Origin: Blepharisma stoltei
Lineage: Eukaryota > Ciliophora > Heterotrichea > Heterotrichida > Blepharismidae
DNA: 64,000 nt
NCBI GenBank assembly: GCA_914767885.1
Contig: CAJZBQ010000044.1
Coordinates: 620,001 to 684,000 of the forward strand
Reading direction: 5' to 3'
Made by a program: the position numbers and the translations under genes. The notes beneath the pieces were generated by a model that was not told the origin of the DNA, did not search any database, and was given only the letters and a program-made list of their open reading frames with translations. Shown here in pieces: positions 21,542 through 32,731 of the stretch. Within the stretch, counting starts at the first letter, position 1; each line of letters opens with the position of its first letter.

Positions 21542-23614
21542 TTACAAGTTTGTATTTGCGCGACCTGATTTTTTTCTAAAAAACATTTGAGACAAAGCTA
21601 AATTTTCGTCTGCTTTTATAGCTGAATCTAGTGAAGAGTCTCTCATTTCTCCTTTTGTATCCTCAAATGATTTTTCAAATCTATTTCTGCGGTTTGGATT
21701 CTTAGTTGGAGGACGGCTTTGGAAATTCATTACTGTTTCATAAGCTTTATCAGTGTAATAATTTACGACTTGGCTTGGTGTAGACGATTCTAAATGTTGA
21801 TTACGTGCCCTCACAACAGTTCGGGTAGATTTAAACCCTCATTCATGCTTTTCTTTTTCTTTTGGAGGTGGAGCGACGACTACTGCTTGTATTTGCTTAT
21901 GCCCTTTTTCAAGCTGCATAATTTTCTTTGCCAATTCATCATTTATTTTTCGCAAATTCATTATTTCGTCTTCATCAGAAGTCTTTTCTTCCTTAATAGC
22001 ATTTTCAAAATTTTCAGCTTTTTCTCGCAAATTTTGATTTCTCTCATGTAACTATTTAAATCAAACCTGTAAAATTTCGGATTCTTGGGCTTTTCTTTTA
22101 TTTTTCAGCTCTATTAAATCTTCTTTAAGCTTTCTATTAGAATTCATAATAAGCTTGAATAGTTTTACGCTATCATCTAGTTTTTCAGCTAAAACTTCTG
22201 TGCTGTATCCGAATCCTGAATTGTCTGATTCATAGTTTTTCGCAGGAGCTGTAGGTGGCGGCCTTGATGACGTTGGCTCCCTTCTAGACTGGGCTGACTC
22301 TATGTTGTTACGAAGTGCTTGAATTCTTTGAATATGAGAAGATTTAAAGGGCATATTTTCAATTTCCCTCAATTTTACTGCTTGCTCTTTTTTCTCCAAA
22401 ATTGAGATTTCAGAAAGCAAATCGATTTGTTGATAGACTTCAGATAATTCTTGTTTTAAATTTTTAATTTCGTCCTATATAGGAATCACCCTGAGCTTTT
22501 TTGTCATTTTGCTTTTAGGGTCAATGTTCTTAACAGGGATATTAGAAATGCTTAATGCTTTGCTTGCATAAGAAAGAGTGCTTAGATTTTCATCAAGATA
22601 AGCATCAGAAGGAGCTAGGCATGCAATCATCAACGTAAAACCATTTCCGCCTATGCTTTGTTTTAATATACTTGTTAATTTTGAATCTCTATAAGGAACA
22701 TGCACTGTTTCTCCTTCTCTTTGTGAAGAAAGAGCTGTGATTACTTGCCGAAGTGTAAATAATGACTTATTGATTTCAATGCTTTCTTTTAGAATAATGC
22801 CTTCATTTCCAGTAATTGACGGTCTCTCACTCCCTGCCAAGTCTACCAATTGAAGTTTGCTTGATAAAATCCCTCCAGATTCAGAATCAAGTGCTTCAAT
22901 CGTCAGAGTAAATAATGTATGAGACCTTGATGAAATAGAATTTAAGTTATGTGAAGCCATAATTTTGTTTTTAAGCCCAGAATGATAATGCATCATGACT
23001 TCTTCAGGACTATAACAAGCATGCATAAAAAGATTGTCAATGTAAAATTCTTCCAATTTATTTCACCTCAGCTTCAGTCCTGGATTTCCTGGTTTAAGCT
23101 GAGCAGGGTTCAATAAATCATAAATCCTTTCCTTATAGACTTGTATATAAGTGCAATATACAGTGTACTCAGTGTTTGAAGAATTATTTTTGATTTCTTC
23201 AAATAGGCGCTTGATCACTCTTGGAACTACTCCGACGTTTTCGTTGTTTACTTTTATTATTGGTTTTAAGTTCTTGTCATATTCGTAGCCTTCCATTGTG
23301 TAGGTTTTTCCTGAACCAGTTTGTCCATAAGCAAATATTGTTACATTAAAGCCAGAAAGCAGTTTGGAAATTAAGATGCTTAAATTGCAGCTTTCAAAAA
23401 AGTCCTGCTGGGAGGTTGTTTGGTCTAAAACTTGATCGAATTTAAAAATTTTTGTCTGGGTGCTTTCAGGCATTGAGATTCTGAATTAAGGTTACATGAT
23501 TCTTTGCTGAAGCTGATCGCATGAAATTCTGGAGACTTGGTGGCCTTGGGAGACCTCTTCTTGAAGAAGTGGCCTTATCCTTACAGCTACTCCGATGTTA
23601 TTTCTACTTTCCAT
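21542..23614 (-). CDS. Kinesin motor protein (N-terminal motor)
   Basis: ATG 23612-23614 (MESRNNIGVAVRIRPLL); three 15-nt introns (near 23490, 22480 and 22065) and TGA=Trp at 23075 and 21840 give 675 residues. Motor motifs in order: P-loop AYGQTGSGKTYTMEG, switch I NSISSRSHTLF, switch II LVDLAGSERP, HVPYRDSKLTSIL, then NIPVKNIDP leading into the neck. After the motor come an about 90-residue coiled coil, a Pro/Ser-rich linker, another coiled coil, and a basic tail. Microtubule ATPase; subfamily not assigned. Confidence 0.9.
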
Positions 23615-23989
23615 AAATTAAATAAAGGTTTAAAACGAAATTTTATTGTTAATTTAAAACAATATATAAAATTACTTAAACTCTTATTTTAAAGCTGTCA
23701 CTAGTCATGCTACTTCAAATAGAATTTAATTTAGGCCCTCTTATCTTATTGATTCTCTAAATTTTAAAATTCTCTCCTTGATTGACAGAATTATTTAGAC
23801 ACAAACCTTAACTAAAATGCAATTTATTTTAGTTAAAAAGCCAATAGTTTTTAAAAAAGTACCAGAAAATACCTACCTGCCATTTTTACGGGAAAAAAAA
23901 AAAGCTTTTTGAGAGTATATAATTACTTTAGCTGAAGATTTAGCCTTAAATATCTAATCTAAAGACTTTCAGTCTTAAAAAAGTAAGTC

Positions 23990-24290
23990 AAATGAAGAAA
24001 AATATTGCAATGCATTTTAGCTATATATTTTTTGACGTTCAAATTTTTAATCAAAATATTGGTAAGATATAATGCAATTTCTTTCTTCATCGGCTTAAAT
24101 TTTGAGAGTTCCGAATTTAGATTGCAGCAAATCTTTATATATTAGATCTTAAAGGCTAAACCTTCAGCTAAAATAATTAGATACAGATAAAATACTTTCA
24201 AAAAAGAATTTTTTAATACGATTTTTGGATAAGAAAATTTGGTATTGGCTAAGATGCAATGCAATTTCTTTCTTCATTTGCTTACATTTT
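23990..24290. repeat. Diverged direct/inverted repeat block
   Basis: ATAATGCAATTTCTTTCTTCAT at 24069 recurs as GCAATGCAATTTCTTTCTTCAT at 24254, and a complementary form AATGAAGAAAAATATTGCAATGC is at 23993. The three units frame about 260 bp of AT-rich DNA, as expected for a decayed element with subterminal repeats. Confidence 0.5.
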
Positions 24291-24296
24291 TAGGTT

Positions 24297-24508
24297 TTAA
24301 AATGGGTGCAGGCCAAATGACTTTGCCTCTTTGATAGTGTCCATTTAACCGAAAATTGATCGAAAATTTTTGATAGTGAGACATTTGACCCAAAAAAAAA
24401 ACGCTAATTTTTGGCCAAATGTCTGCACTATTAAAAATTTTCGACCAAATGGATTTCGATGAAATGTACACTGTCAAAAATCCACATTCATTTGACACGG
24501 AGTTTTTA
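24297..24508. mobile_element. Foldback element rich in CAAATG/CATTTG motifs
   Basis: An imperfect inverted repeat centred near 24405 pairs GATCGAAAATTTTTGATAGTG...GACATTTG with CAAATGTC...CACTATTAAAAATTTTCGACC. CATTTG/CAAATG motifs recur about seven times. No ORF. Unlike the other families in this window. Confidence 0.6.
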
Positions 24509-24539
24509 AAATTAAGATTGCAGCATTAACATTAAAATT

Positions 24540-25090
24540 CATTATAGATTAGGGCTCTTCCTCCTTTTACGTCTCACCTGAGACGAGTCTTCGCAGAAAC
24601 TCGTTTGCTGCTAGCGAACCTCTCTGGGTATGCCAGCATTTGCACTAGAGATAGCTCTCCTCCGGCTTTCGGCCTGATTCTTAATACTGTATCAGAACCC
24701 CGGAGTATGCAAGTTTAGGACTTGACGGCTTCTGCTTAAGTGACTAGAGTTCCAGCTAGGGATAAACTCCCTAGATAGTACCGATGCCAACTATGCCTTC
24801 GTCGTGCTGGCACTAGTTGTCTCTAGGTGTAAAAGCCTTTTTTCTAAACGTCCATCGATAAGACACAAAGTCTTTATTGCAGGACGAGGGAGGCAAAGCC
24901 CAGCCGAGGCATAAATACGAAGCTCATATAGATTCCGCATCCTGCTCGGTTTGGCTTCAGGTCATAGCAAGGTGCCCAAACTCGAAGCAGTCTCAGGATA
25001 GGACGGGTTGGTGACATCGCGATTTTGCGTGGATTAAAGAAGCAAGATGGATATAAATAACTGATTTGGGTATCACAGGGAGCTTTTCGA
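24540..25090. mobile_element. GC-rich retroposon-like block, edges unclear
   Basis: About 550 bp with GC well above the surroundings and several short stems (for example CTCGTTTGCTGCTAGCGAAC, GCCAGC...GCTGGCAC). It looks like the TSD-flanked GC-rich units elsewhere in the window, but I could not fix a TSD. No coding potential and no recognisable tRNA, 5S or SRP RNA. Confidence 0.4.
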
Positions 25091-25177
25091 TAGACTAACT
25101 TAATGCAATTAATATTAGACCATGAACTTATATATCTGGTTTAATTTTCAAATATATTACTTCCATTATATTTTCAT

Positions 25178-26452
25178 ATGAGTGAACAAACAGAAAATTC
25201 ACGGTTAGAAGACTTATCCCAGCATCAAGCATCTTCAACTGAGATCACTCTAAACGAAGAAGAAGTTCCTCAGATCCTTAATTCTTTACAAGGAGAAGCG
25301 ATCTCAAAAATACTCGAAGAAGACTATATTGGTGCAATTTCTATACTAAAAAGATGTGAAGAAATTCTAGAATCCGTGATAACTCATGGAGGAAAAACTG
25401 ATCCTGACCAAGTCCTTGCAACTTTGCATAACTTGGCTCTTTGTTTTCAAAGATTAGGAGACTTAGAAAAATGTGCTGCTTATCTTGATGGCTGCTTATT
25501 TAATTTAAATTCTTTTCAAGTCATGACAAGTGAGAAATCTCAAATTTTGAATGAAATTCGAAGAAATACTTATAAATCGAAAATTCATATACAGTCTTGT
25601 GCTGTTTTATCACAGATGAAGAAGCATAAAGCTGCATTAACTCATGCACAAAACTCATTTAAGGCTGTAGCGAATTGTGTGAAAATGACAATAACTGCTT
25701 CTGGCTTGCTGCTTAAATCGTTAAAAAATAAGCCTCCAGACCTTGGCAAACAAATACATAAAATAATAAACTCTGCAGTTCCGACAATAAAAGTTCTTGA
25801 AAATTTCATAAAGACTGGAAAACTAAGCCATCCACCTAAAATTCGATCAGTTTTAGGAGTAAAATCCCACCCAGACTGGCTTGATTCTTTTACAATTGCA
25901 GATGTCATGCTTATGCAGCCTATAAGTTCAGAAGAACTTAAGAAATCAATCGGAATGCAAGCTGAATTCACAAAAGATTTTATTCTCTATAAAGTTTGCT
26001 TGCTTGCTATAAGCAATTTTTGTGTTGCTACAGAAATTCAATTTATCCATTCAAACCAAATTTTCAGAGAAAAAAATGATAAAGAAGCAGAACTTTACCA
26101 TGAAAAATCAATTGAGCTCCTCCGAGTTTTTTTCCCTCCTGAAAGTCCTCTTCTAAAGCACATCCAAGAAAGCTACATTAAAAGGTTTATGGACTCTACA
26201 ATTGAAGAACAAACTATGCCTCTGATCTCTGCTAAAACTAAACCAAATAAAAAAGCTCGAACTATTTCTAAAACTCCTACCCCAAGAATTGACAAACTAA
26301 AAAATGAAATAAGGCCAGGGACAATTGGAGGCTTTAAAACGTCTCATATGAGAACTGCAACTCCTACCCAGGAATTCAGAGTTAGCTCTGACAAAAGACG
26401 ACACCGAAGTGAAGACTCGTCACGACTCCTTGCATTCCATCATTTAGAGTAA
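25178..26452 (+). CDS. TPR-like cytosolic protein (424 aa)
   Basis: Uninterrupted ORF from ATG 25178. Residues about 35-125 form helical pairs of TPR type (EAISKILEEDYIGAISILKRCEEIL; ATLHNLALCFQRLGDLEKCAAYLDGCL). The middle is helical, and the C-terminal 70 residues are basic and disordered (KKARTISKTPTPRIDKL). No TM or signal peptide. Likely a scaffold; partner unknown. It converges with RPS15, 31 bp away. Confidence 0.75.
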   Translation: MSEQTENSRLEDLSQHQASSTEITLNEEEVPQILNSLQGEAISKILEEDYIGAISILKRCEEILESVITHGGKTDPDQVLATLHNLALCFQRLGDLEKCAAYLDGCLFNLNSFQVMTSEKSQILNEIRRNTYKSKIHIQSCAVLSQMKKHKAALTHAQNSFKAVANCVKMTITASGLLLKSLKNKPPDLGKQIHKIINSAVPTIKVLENFIKTGKLSHPPKIRSVLGVKSHPDWLDSFTIADVMLMQPISSEELKKSIGMQAEFTKDFILYKVCLLAISNFCVATEIQFIHSNQIFREKNDKEAELYHEKSIELLRVFFPPESPLLKHIQESYIKRFMDSTIEEQTMPLISAKTKPNKKARTISKTPTPRIDKLKNEIRPGTIGGFKTSHMRTATPTQEFRVSSDKRRHRSEDSSRLLAFHHLE

Positions 26453-26483
26453 TTTAATGTATATGACTAATTTGTAGTAAGAT

Positions 26484-26921
26484 TTACTTAAGATCAACTG
26501 CAGTCGAACCTTTAGAAGCACCGATACCTGGTCTTCCGTGCTTAACTGGCTTGTATGTAAGCGAAAATTCTGCTAGGTAATGTCCAATCATGTCTGGCTT
26601 GATTTCAACTGGAACAAAGGATTTACCATTATAAATTCCAACAACTGAGCCTACTAATTCTGGCAAAATGATTGCGTCTCTTAAGTGTGTCTTGACTGGC
26701 TTTGGCTTTTCTCCGACTTGGGTATCTTTCTTGGCAGCCACACATTTTTTGTAAAAGCGGATATATTTGTGAGGAACTTCTCTGTTTAGAAGTCTTCTTC
26801 TTTGTCTGCAGCCAAGGAGCTTGAGAAAATCTTCTTTTTCCATCTTCACCAAGTCATCGAGGTCAACTCCACGGAAGGTATACTTACGGAATGCTCTTTT
26901 CTTTGGCTGAGATTCTGCCAT
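26484..26921 (-). CDS. RPS15: 40S ribosomal protein S15 (uS19)
   Basis: A 145-residue single exon. Diagnostic eukaryotic uS19 features: [13 protein letters not shown] at the N-terminus, RRRLLNRE, and the conserved core [24 protein letters not shown] ... [30 protein letters not shown]. Normal family length. The protein sits on the head of the 40S subunit near the A site. Confidence 0.97.
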   Translation of the reverse strand: MAESQPKKRAFRKYTFRGVDLDDLVKMEKEDFLKLLGCRQRRRLLNREVPHKYIRFYKKCVAAKKDTQVGEKPKPVKTHLRDAIILPELVGSVVGIYNGKSFVPVEIKPDMIGHYLAEFSLTYKPVKHGRPGIGASKGSTAVDLK

Positions 26922-27149
26922 TTATAGTGTTATAGAGAGAGCATATAGGTTAGCTTCCTTTATGCGCCGAAATTTTACTTTGAATTAATAATAGATAGAT
27001 AAACACATATGATTGATAAAACAATCAGAAACTACTATAGATCTGCTTTTTCTAATGCTGTGAATACAATATTTCAAGGCTATTTATCAAATAGAGTTAA
27101 TGCTTTGGGAATTGATAAATATTTAGCGTAAAAATTAAATAATAATTTT

Positions 27150-27464
27150 ATGTTAGGATTAAAAAATACACAAATTGCCTTCTCGGCTCCAATCAATGGG
27201 GTTTTGATTTCTTTAGCAAACGAGCCATCTCTGGGATTATATTATGTTCAGCAGCACATAAAAGCAACAACTCCACTAAATGCTGAAACTCAAGAAACAG
27301 TTGAAAACGCGCACGATACAATGAAAAATGCTTTGCCTGATCTTGAAAATACAATTGAAGAAGTAAAGTTAATATCCGAATTAATGGACAAGTGGAGGCC
27401 AGGAATGTTTGCATCAATGCAAAAAATCCATGAAACTTTAGATAAAAAACTTAAGACTGTTTAA
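27150..27464 (+). CDS. BORCS8: BORC complex subunit 8-like protein
   Basis: A 104-residue ORF from ATG 27150. ISLANEPSLGLYYVQQH matches the VLANEPSVALYRLQEH signature of BORCS8/MEF2BNB, followed by the same helical layout. BORC recruits Arl8 to lysosomes for kinesin-driven movement. Upstream, 27008-27130 is also open and protein-like (DKTIRNYYRSAFSNAVN) but closes with TAA and no 15-nt intron links it, so it is left out. Confidence 0.7.
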   Translation: MLGLKNTQIAFSAPINGVLISLANEPSLGLYYVQQHIKATTPLNAETQETVENAHDTMKNALPDLENTIEEVKLISELMDKWRPGMFASMQKIHETLDKKLKTV

Positions 27465-27503
27465 ATTCGCCACTGATTAAATTCTGCTCTTTATTTTTGC
27501 TAG

Positions 27504-28012
27504 CTCCCCTCCATGAGATAACAAAAAATTTATTCGATGTGGAGAGGGTTAATTATTTGTTTAAAAAATTTATATTAAAATTTTTTTTTAAGTTAAAGAA
27601 ATTCCAATTCGTAATATTGAAAAGTAAAATTAATTAAATTTTGCAAAATTTATCTTCCAAAATGCAAGCTGTTTAAAATTAAACAGGAATAGTCTGAGAT
27701 TTCATTATATTAATTATAGTCTATTGGATAAAATTTTGGATTATTCATGGCGTGTGAAGAAATTCCCCACATTCTAAAAAAATTCCCATATGTGAAGACA
27801 TGCAAAAAGGCAGCATTTCACATATGGAAATTTTTTTAGAATGTAGGGAATTTCTTCACACACCATGAATAATCCCAAATTTATGCAATAAACTATATCA
27901 ACTATATAACAAAATTTGTTTTACAAAAAATTTTCGTTCTCTTACGGAGGGTGGGTTTTTGTGAAAAAAATAGGGATTTTTACAATGGGGTTTGTCCGTT
28001 TACGGAGGGGAG
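27504..28012 (-). mobile_element. Old CTCC MITE with a nested palindromic MITE
   Basis: Ends CTCCCCTCCATGAG and TTTACGGAGGGGAG, flanks TAG and TAA. The interior matches the reverse orientation of the 6643 copy but is diverged. The TTGGCAT-family element at 27723-27892 is inserted in it. The host position is intergenic, between BORCS8-like and the XPR1-like gene end. Confidence 0.75.
27723..27892. mobile_element. Palindromic MITE, TTGGCAT family, copy 2 (nested)
   Basis: Near-perfect inverted repeat with arms of about 80 bp, centred near 27808: TTGGATAAAATTTTGGATTATTC against GAATAATCCCAAATTTATGCAA. Flanked by TA on both sides (27721-27722 and 27893-27894), inside an older MITE. Confidence 0.85.
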
Positions 28013-28051
28013 TAAGAACTAATGGCATCTGTTTAATTTTTTTTTTTAAAT

Positions 28052-30639
28052 TTATATAACCATAAACTCTCCTGTCTTTAGTGGTTTAGGAATATAATCA
28101 ATTTTTCTATATTTTTCTGTATTTTCTGAACGCTCCCTTTCAATTCTTACTCCCCCATCCCACCTGTGAGCGAACTAAACAATTAGATTCGCTCACAGAG
28201 TGAGGCTGGCTCTTATAAAAGATGTAAGATAGGGTATGTGCATGAAATAAAGACTCAGTATGTAATTCATATGAGTTACTTATTTTATGACTTAAAGGTT
28301 TCGTAGTTTATATTGCTATATTTTTTTTACCACATAAAATAATGGCTTTTTGCTCCTTGTTATGAGCTACTTGTAGGACATAAGGATTTCTTATCGCTAT
28401 GAAACGCTAAATTTTTTGTAATACACATAAAGATTTTATATATACTATACACTCCGGATCTCTCAAACTCTACAAAAGTCAGGGAGGTTCTTTTAAAAAA
28501 TTTCGATAAATTTATATTATTTTTTTTTAAAAAAATGCTAAATTAATTTAAATTTATGTTTTAAAATTCAACAGAGCTATTATAGTAATTATTACTTATA
28601 CTTCAAAATATTAAATTTTTATTTTAAAAAAGATTTTGCTCGCTTACGAAGGGTGGGTTCTTACCCTAAAGGGCTCACAGAGGGGCAGTTAGTAATGTCC
28701 ATAAAGTTCTTCTAAATAGCTCTAATATACACATAAGCATTAATATAATTTCTGCGTTAAAATAATCATTTTCAAAAAAAGTAAGAGGAAGAAGCGAAAG
28801 AGATCAGGCATATCTGAGAAATCCATTACAAATCATTATGAAATAATACAATTTCTTTTCAAAATACAAGTTTTCTCTTAAAAGGCAGCCATTTTTAGAG
28901 TTTCTCACTAATCCCCAATCTTGATAGTAGTCCAAAAACATTGTAAATTCACTGCATATAATGAAAACTGAAATCCAAATGTAGGCTTGCTGGCTTTTTT
29001 GTAGTCCGAGATAAGAGATATATATTATAAATAAGCTTTGGCCATACTGAGTCTCACATATATGAACTTCCATAGTTCCGATGTCTCCCTAAGAGATCCG
29101 AGGGTTGGTTTAAACCACTTATATTAGTTTTTATCAACCCTCAAATTAAAAAATTTGCCTAATCAAGCAGATTTGCCAATTTGAGGGCTTGCTTTACTAA
29201 CACAAAATTGGTAAAAATAACTCTTGGATCTCCTCGGGAGACACCAGGACTATGAGAGCCCATACTCTGGAGACTCTATATCTTACTAAATTAACATACT
29301 GTTTTCTGAAGAACGGAGGATCATAATAAATTTTATTACAAACTTGCATTAATCTCCAAATAAAAGGTAAAGCTGAAATTATAGTTAAGGTCAAGACATC
29401 TGTTGAGCATGGAGGCTTTTCTTTCTGATTTCATAAATTTCCTATAATATAGCACATTGTCAAATAAAAATCTCTTAAAGGTATTGTCATTGATGTTAGC
29501 CAACTTGCTAACATATAGTTTCTAAATTTCACAGGCCCAAAAGGTGCAATTACTACTTCTGCTAATGTTTTTAGCACTCTCATTCTTGCGTTTTTATGCA
29601 TAATATTAAAGGGGCAAACTAAAAGAAAAACATATATTCCTAAAAATAATATTGCTGAGCTATTGTTAAAGCGAGGGACTAGTCCAGTGCCAAAACTATG
29701 GGCGATTTTAGTTAAAAAAAAAAATGATCATACTGCATTTAGAGTAAGCCCCAGCCTTAAAATTTGCATATAGGATATTCTATTTGAAGGATCTATTTCA
29801 AAAATATACATTCAATTCAAGGAATGAGACTCAAGCATATATATTAGTCATGATGCTCCAATAAACACAAAGTTTATTGATAAGGTTAGCCTAAAAATGG
29901 AGAAACACAGAAAGATGCCCCCAAAAACAGTTTTTTCAGAGAGAGATATCAAAACAAATGCAATTACAAGAGATGCAATAGTGACACCAATTGAAAAATA
30001 TATTCAGCCTATATCAACTAGCCTGTAATACTTAGAAGTTCTGGTAAGTAATTTCATCGCTTCTAGAATATCTCCACCTAAAAATTCTTGAGCAACCTTC
30101 TCATACAATAATTTCCTCATTTCTCCTAATTCTTTTTCATACTTTGAGAATTCTTGTTCTTTCAAAAGCGAAATCAAGTCAATCGGATGCTCAACTTTAT
30201 CTATAAGTCTCAATGCGGAAATATAGTTAACTTCACAGAAAACTTCTAGCCATCATATTCTTTTGTGCAAATTTGATAAGGATTCTCTAAAGCACAATGC
30301 ATTATCTGATACGCAACCATCTAAGTTTAATACATGTTGTATTTCATGATTTTTTAAAACTGAATCGTTTAGCATTATCCTAATTCCTTTAAAAATAGAG
30401 TTTAAATCACTCATAGATGCTGAGCTTTGAGAAATATAGAATCTATTGATCTTATAGAATTGTTTTTTAAAGCTTTCTTTAATATTAGTTTCTTTTATTG
30501 CTATTTCATCTTCGTGTGGCTCAACTGATAGCATCCTTGCCATTTGACAATCATAAATCATCTTTTTAAGATAAGAGTAGTCAATGTAATAAGCTGACCA
30601 TTCAGGTATTTTGTAATACTCTAATTGTTTGGCGAACAT
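28052..30639 (-). CDS. XPR1: SPX-EXS phosphate exporter, XPR1/SYG1-like
   Basis: ATG 30637-30639, stop TAA 28052-28054. Many TGA=Trp codons, one TA-bounded IES (29047-29280) and one MITE (28150-28688); total 603 residues. The N-terminal SPX domain starts MFAKQLEYYKIPEWSAYYIDY, with the Lys-rich SPX helices after it. A long run of TM helices follows, then the EXS region with WRLMQVCNKIYY, DYYQDWGLVRN, LREN, FLRYAWSLSLL and FRRTLW. The family exports phosphate and senses inositol pyrophosphates via SPX. Excision joins FRRTLWTLL to RIERERSEN, matching FRRFVWNFFRLENEH in human XPR1 (from memory). Confidence 0.9.
28150..28688 (-). mobile_element. Old CTCC MITE in the XPR1-like gene (539 bp)
   Basis: TTA on both flanks (28147-28149, 28689-28691), ends CTCCCCCATCC and CACAGAGGGGCAG. 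The left hairpin is intact; a foreign stretch of about 290 bp (about 28205-28495) enlarges the element. Removing the element plus one TNA keeps the C-terminal exon of the exporter in frame. Confidence 0.85.
29047..29280 (-). mobile_element. TA-bounded IES in the XPR1-like gene (234 bp)
   Basis: Joining TA 29279-29280 to TA 29045-29046 gives YVNLVRYGQSLFIIYI, aligning with the HLVNAGKYSTTFFMVTF stretch of human XPR1. Near both ends is GAGTCTC, and further in is a second inverted pair, TCTCCC-(G/T)AGGAGATCC. Nested TIRs suggest an old element inside a slightly larger excised unit. Confidence 0.75.
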
Positions 30640-30904
30640 TATAATTTATTATTACTGGATCAACAACGGAAAAATGGTTTAAAATTCACATGGAGTTCTC
30701 TTTAAAAATGGTTCATAAGGCTACTAGCAAGTCTTTTAATATTGCGATCACAGGTAAGATCCAAAACTTTACAATTATATAAATGAAGACATAAAAATTT
30801 CATAAAATAATAAATTAAATTATTTTTTTGTGCAAGCAGCATAGGTTTATATTAATTAGAGAATGCTTTACGTTAAAAAGCTGTAAAAATAAATCAATTT
30901 CAAT

Positions 30905-32593
30905 ATGGATGATGTTGACAATATTTATCTAGATGACTTACACTCATTTGATCCAAATGAATGGCCAAACATTCCCAAACCAATTGTTATTGCTTTCAAC
31001 CTCCTTAAAAAAAGTATGCTAAAACAAGAAGAAGCTATACAAAATCTCAAAAAAAACTCTGAATTTATGAATGACAGATTTACAAAGAGCTCTGAAGGGG
31101 CGATATCTTTATCAAAAATGCTTGTTGCAAAATCTGAAGAAAATCTAAAGCTAATAATCAGAGAATCAGAAGAAAATCAAGTATATTCCTTAAACATCTT
31201 GCAAAAAAAATTAGACAAAGAAGAAGAATTCCGAGCTCTACTTGGAACTAACATTTCAGCACTTTTATCAGAGCAAGTAGATTTACTTCAAAAAAAAATT
31301 AGTGAACTGCCTACACTCAATAATATTAAAGAAGCTGAAAAAAATATAAGAGAAGAATTAAAGGAAGAGTTTTTAAATGATGTCAAGCACAGAATAGTTT
31401 TGCCTGAAATAAATAATGTGCATTATAAAATCAAAGACAGGTTAACGTAATGGATAATCAGCGAAATTGAAGGAGAGATTAAAGAAGTGAAAAAAAGAAT
31501 TCTTGATGAGGGGTTGTACACTTCGAATAATATAAGAAAAAACTATGAAGATATCACAAAAATAATTGAAAGCATAAGGGAGCAGTCTGGAAAAAATGAA
31601 ATAAAGGTTGATTTGTGCACAAGCAGAATAAGAGATTTAACAGAAAGCGTTAGAAACTATGAAGCAAATTGAAATAAAACCATGGTGGAAATGTGAGAAT
31701 CATTGCAGCAAGATATCAAAATCCTTAAGATAAAAGCTGAAGAAAAAGGCCCTAGAACTCCTGTGGTCAAAACTATTAGTCTGTCTCCATCCTCATCTCA
31801 TTTAAATCCAGCTCCGCAGCCTCCTAAAACTCTTATAACGGCCCCTGATTATGCAAGAAGCTCTGAAGTTCCAACTGATGAACTGAGACATGAAATAAGA
31901 GAAGAAATAAACTCAGTTAAAAATGAACTTCATGCATTATTAAAATACAGTGAAGAAAAGTCAACAAAAGATTTAGTAGATTCAGTCCAATCTATAGAAA
32001 ATAAAATTTCGCTTGCCAAAATGACTCTTGAGAATCAGTTTCAAGAGCTCAGGGATAAGTTTTCTTGGCTGCCTATGAAATTTGATCAGTTAGAAGGAAT
32101 GAGTCCGACTGAAGCAAGAATTTTCACTTTGGAAGCAAGATTAAGATCTGAAGAAAACTCACGAATTCAAGGGCAACACCAAATATTGAAGTTTATGGAA
32201 AACAAATCAGTACAAAGCCAGGTAAGAGCGAGCCCTGAAATTGCATCTTGCAGAAAAGAGTGCTTTACTCCACAAATTTTGACGAGTAGGCAATCTTCTA
32301 GATCAATTAATAAAGTTTTTGAAAGAAAAGTCCCTCCAGGGGGCATGTGCGGCGGAGATATATGGAAACGACCAATTGATTCTGACAGGAAAAAAAGTAT
32401 AGACGGCGAAAGTGTCGTGTTATATGGGTCGAAAATGAGGGCTCACTCACCGATTGATTTGAGCTTAATAGAAGAGAGTTGCATAGAGCAGCTAAAAAAG
32501 GAAAGACTTAATAGAAAAAGGAAGAGCATTCCGAAATCGTTTGATAGTATGGATGGATCAACTCCTAAATACTTCAATAAAGAAAAATCATAA
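30905..32593 (+). CDS. Long coiled-coil protein, function unknown
   Basis: ATG 30905; one 15-nt intron (GTAATGGATAATCAG, 31447-31461) and Trp TGA codons at 31670 and 31694 give 557 residues. Heptad-rich coiled coils span roughly residues 30-250 and 330-430; between them is a Ser/Pro/Thr linker (SLSPSSSHLNPAPQPP). The C-terminus is basic and disordered (NRKRKSIPKS). No TM or catalytic motif. Probably structural, perhaps cytoskeletal or basal-body associated, which is only a guess from composition. Confidence 0.8.
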
Positions 32594-32731
32594 CGATCGT
32601 TTTAAGCATTTTTTATCATACTAAATGAAATTTTTTATATTTTCTGAGCAGTTCTGATATCTATTTTAAGAAAATAAAATTAAAATTACTTTAATTTCAA
32701 TATTTTAAGAAATAAAAAAATTTCTTAACGG

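Noticed and set aside
24540-25090. Possible structured RNA gene (GC-rich block)
   Set aside because: No recognisable features of 5S, SRP, RNase P or snRNA; composition fits the other retroposon-like units.
27008-27130. Open, protein-like stretch upstream of BORCS8-like
   Set aside because: It closes with TAA, no 15-nt intron joins it to the next ORF, and BORCS8 homology starts after the next ATG.
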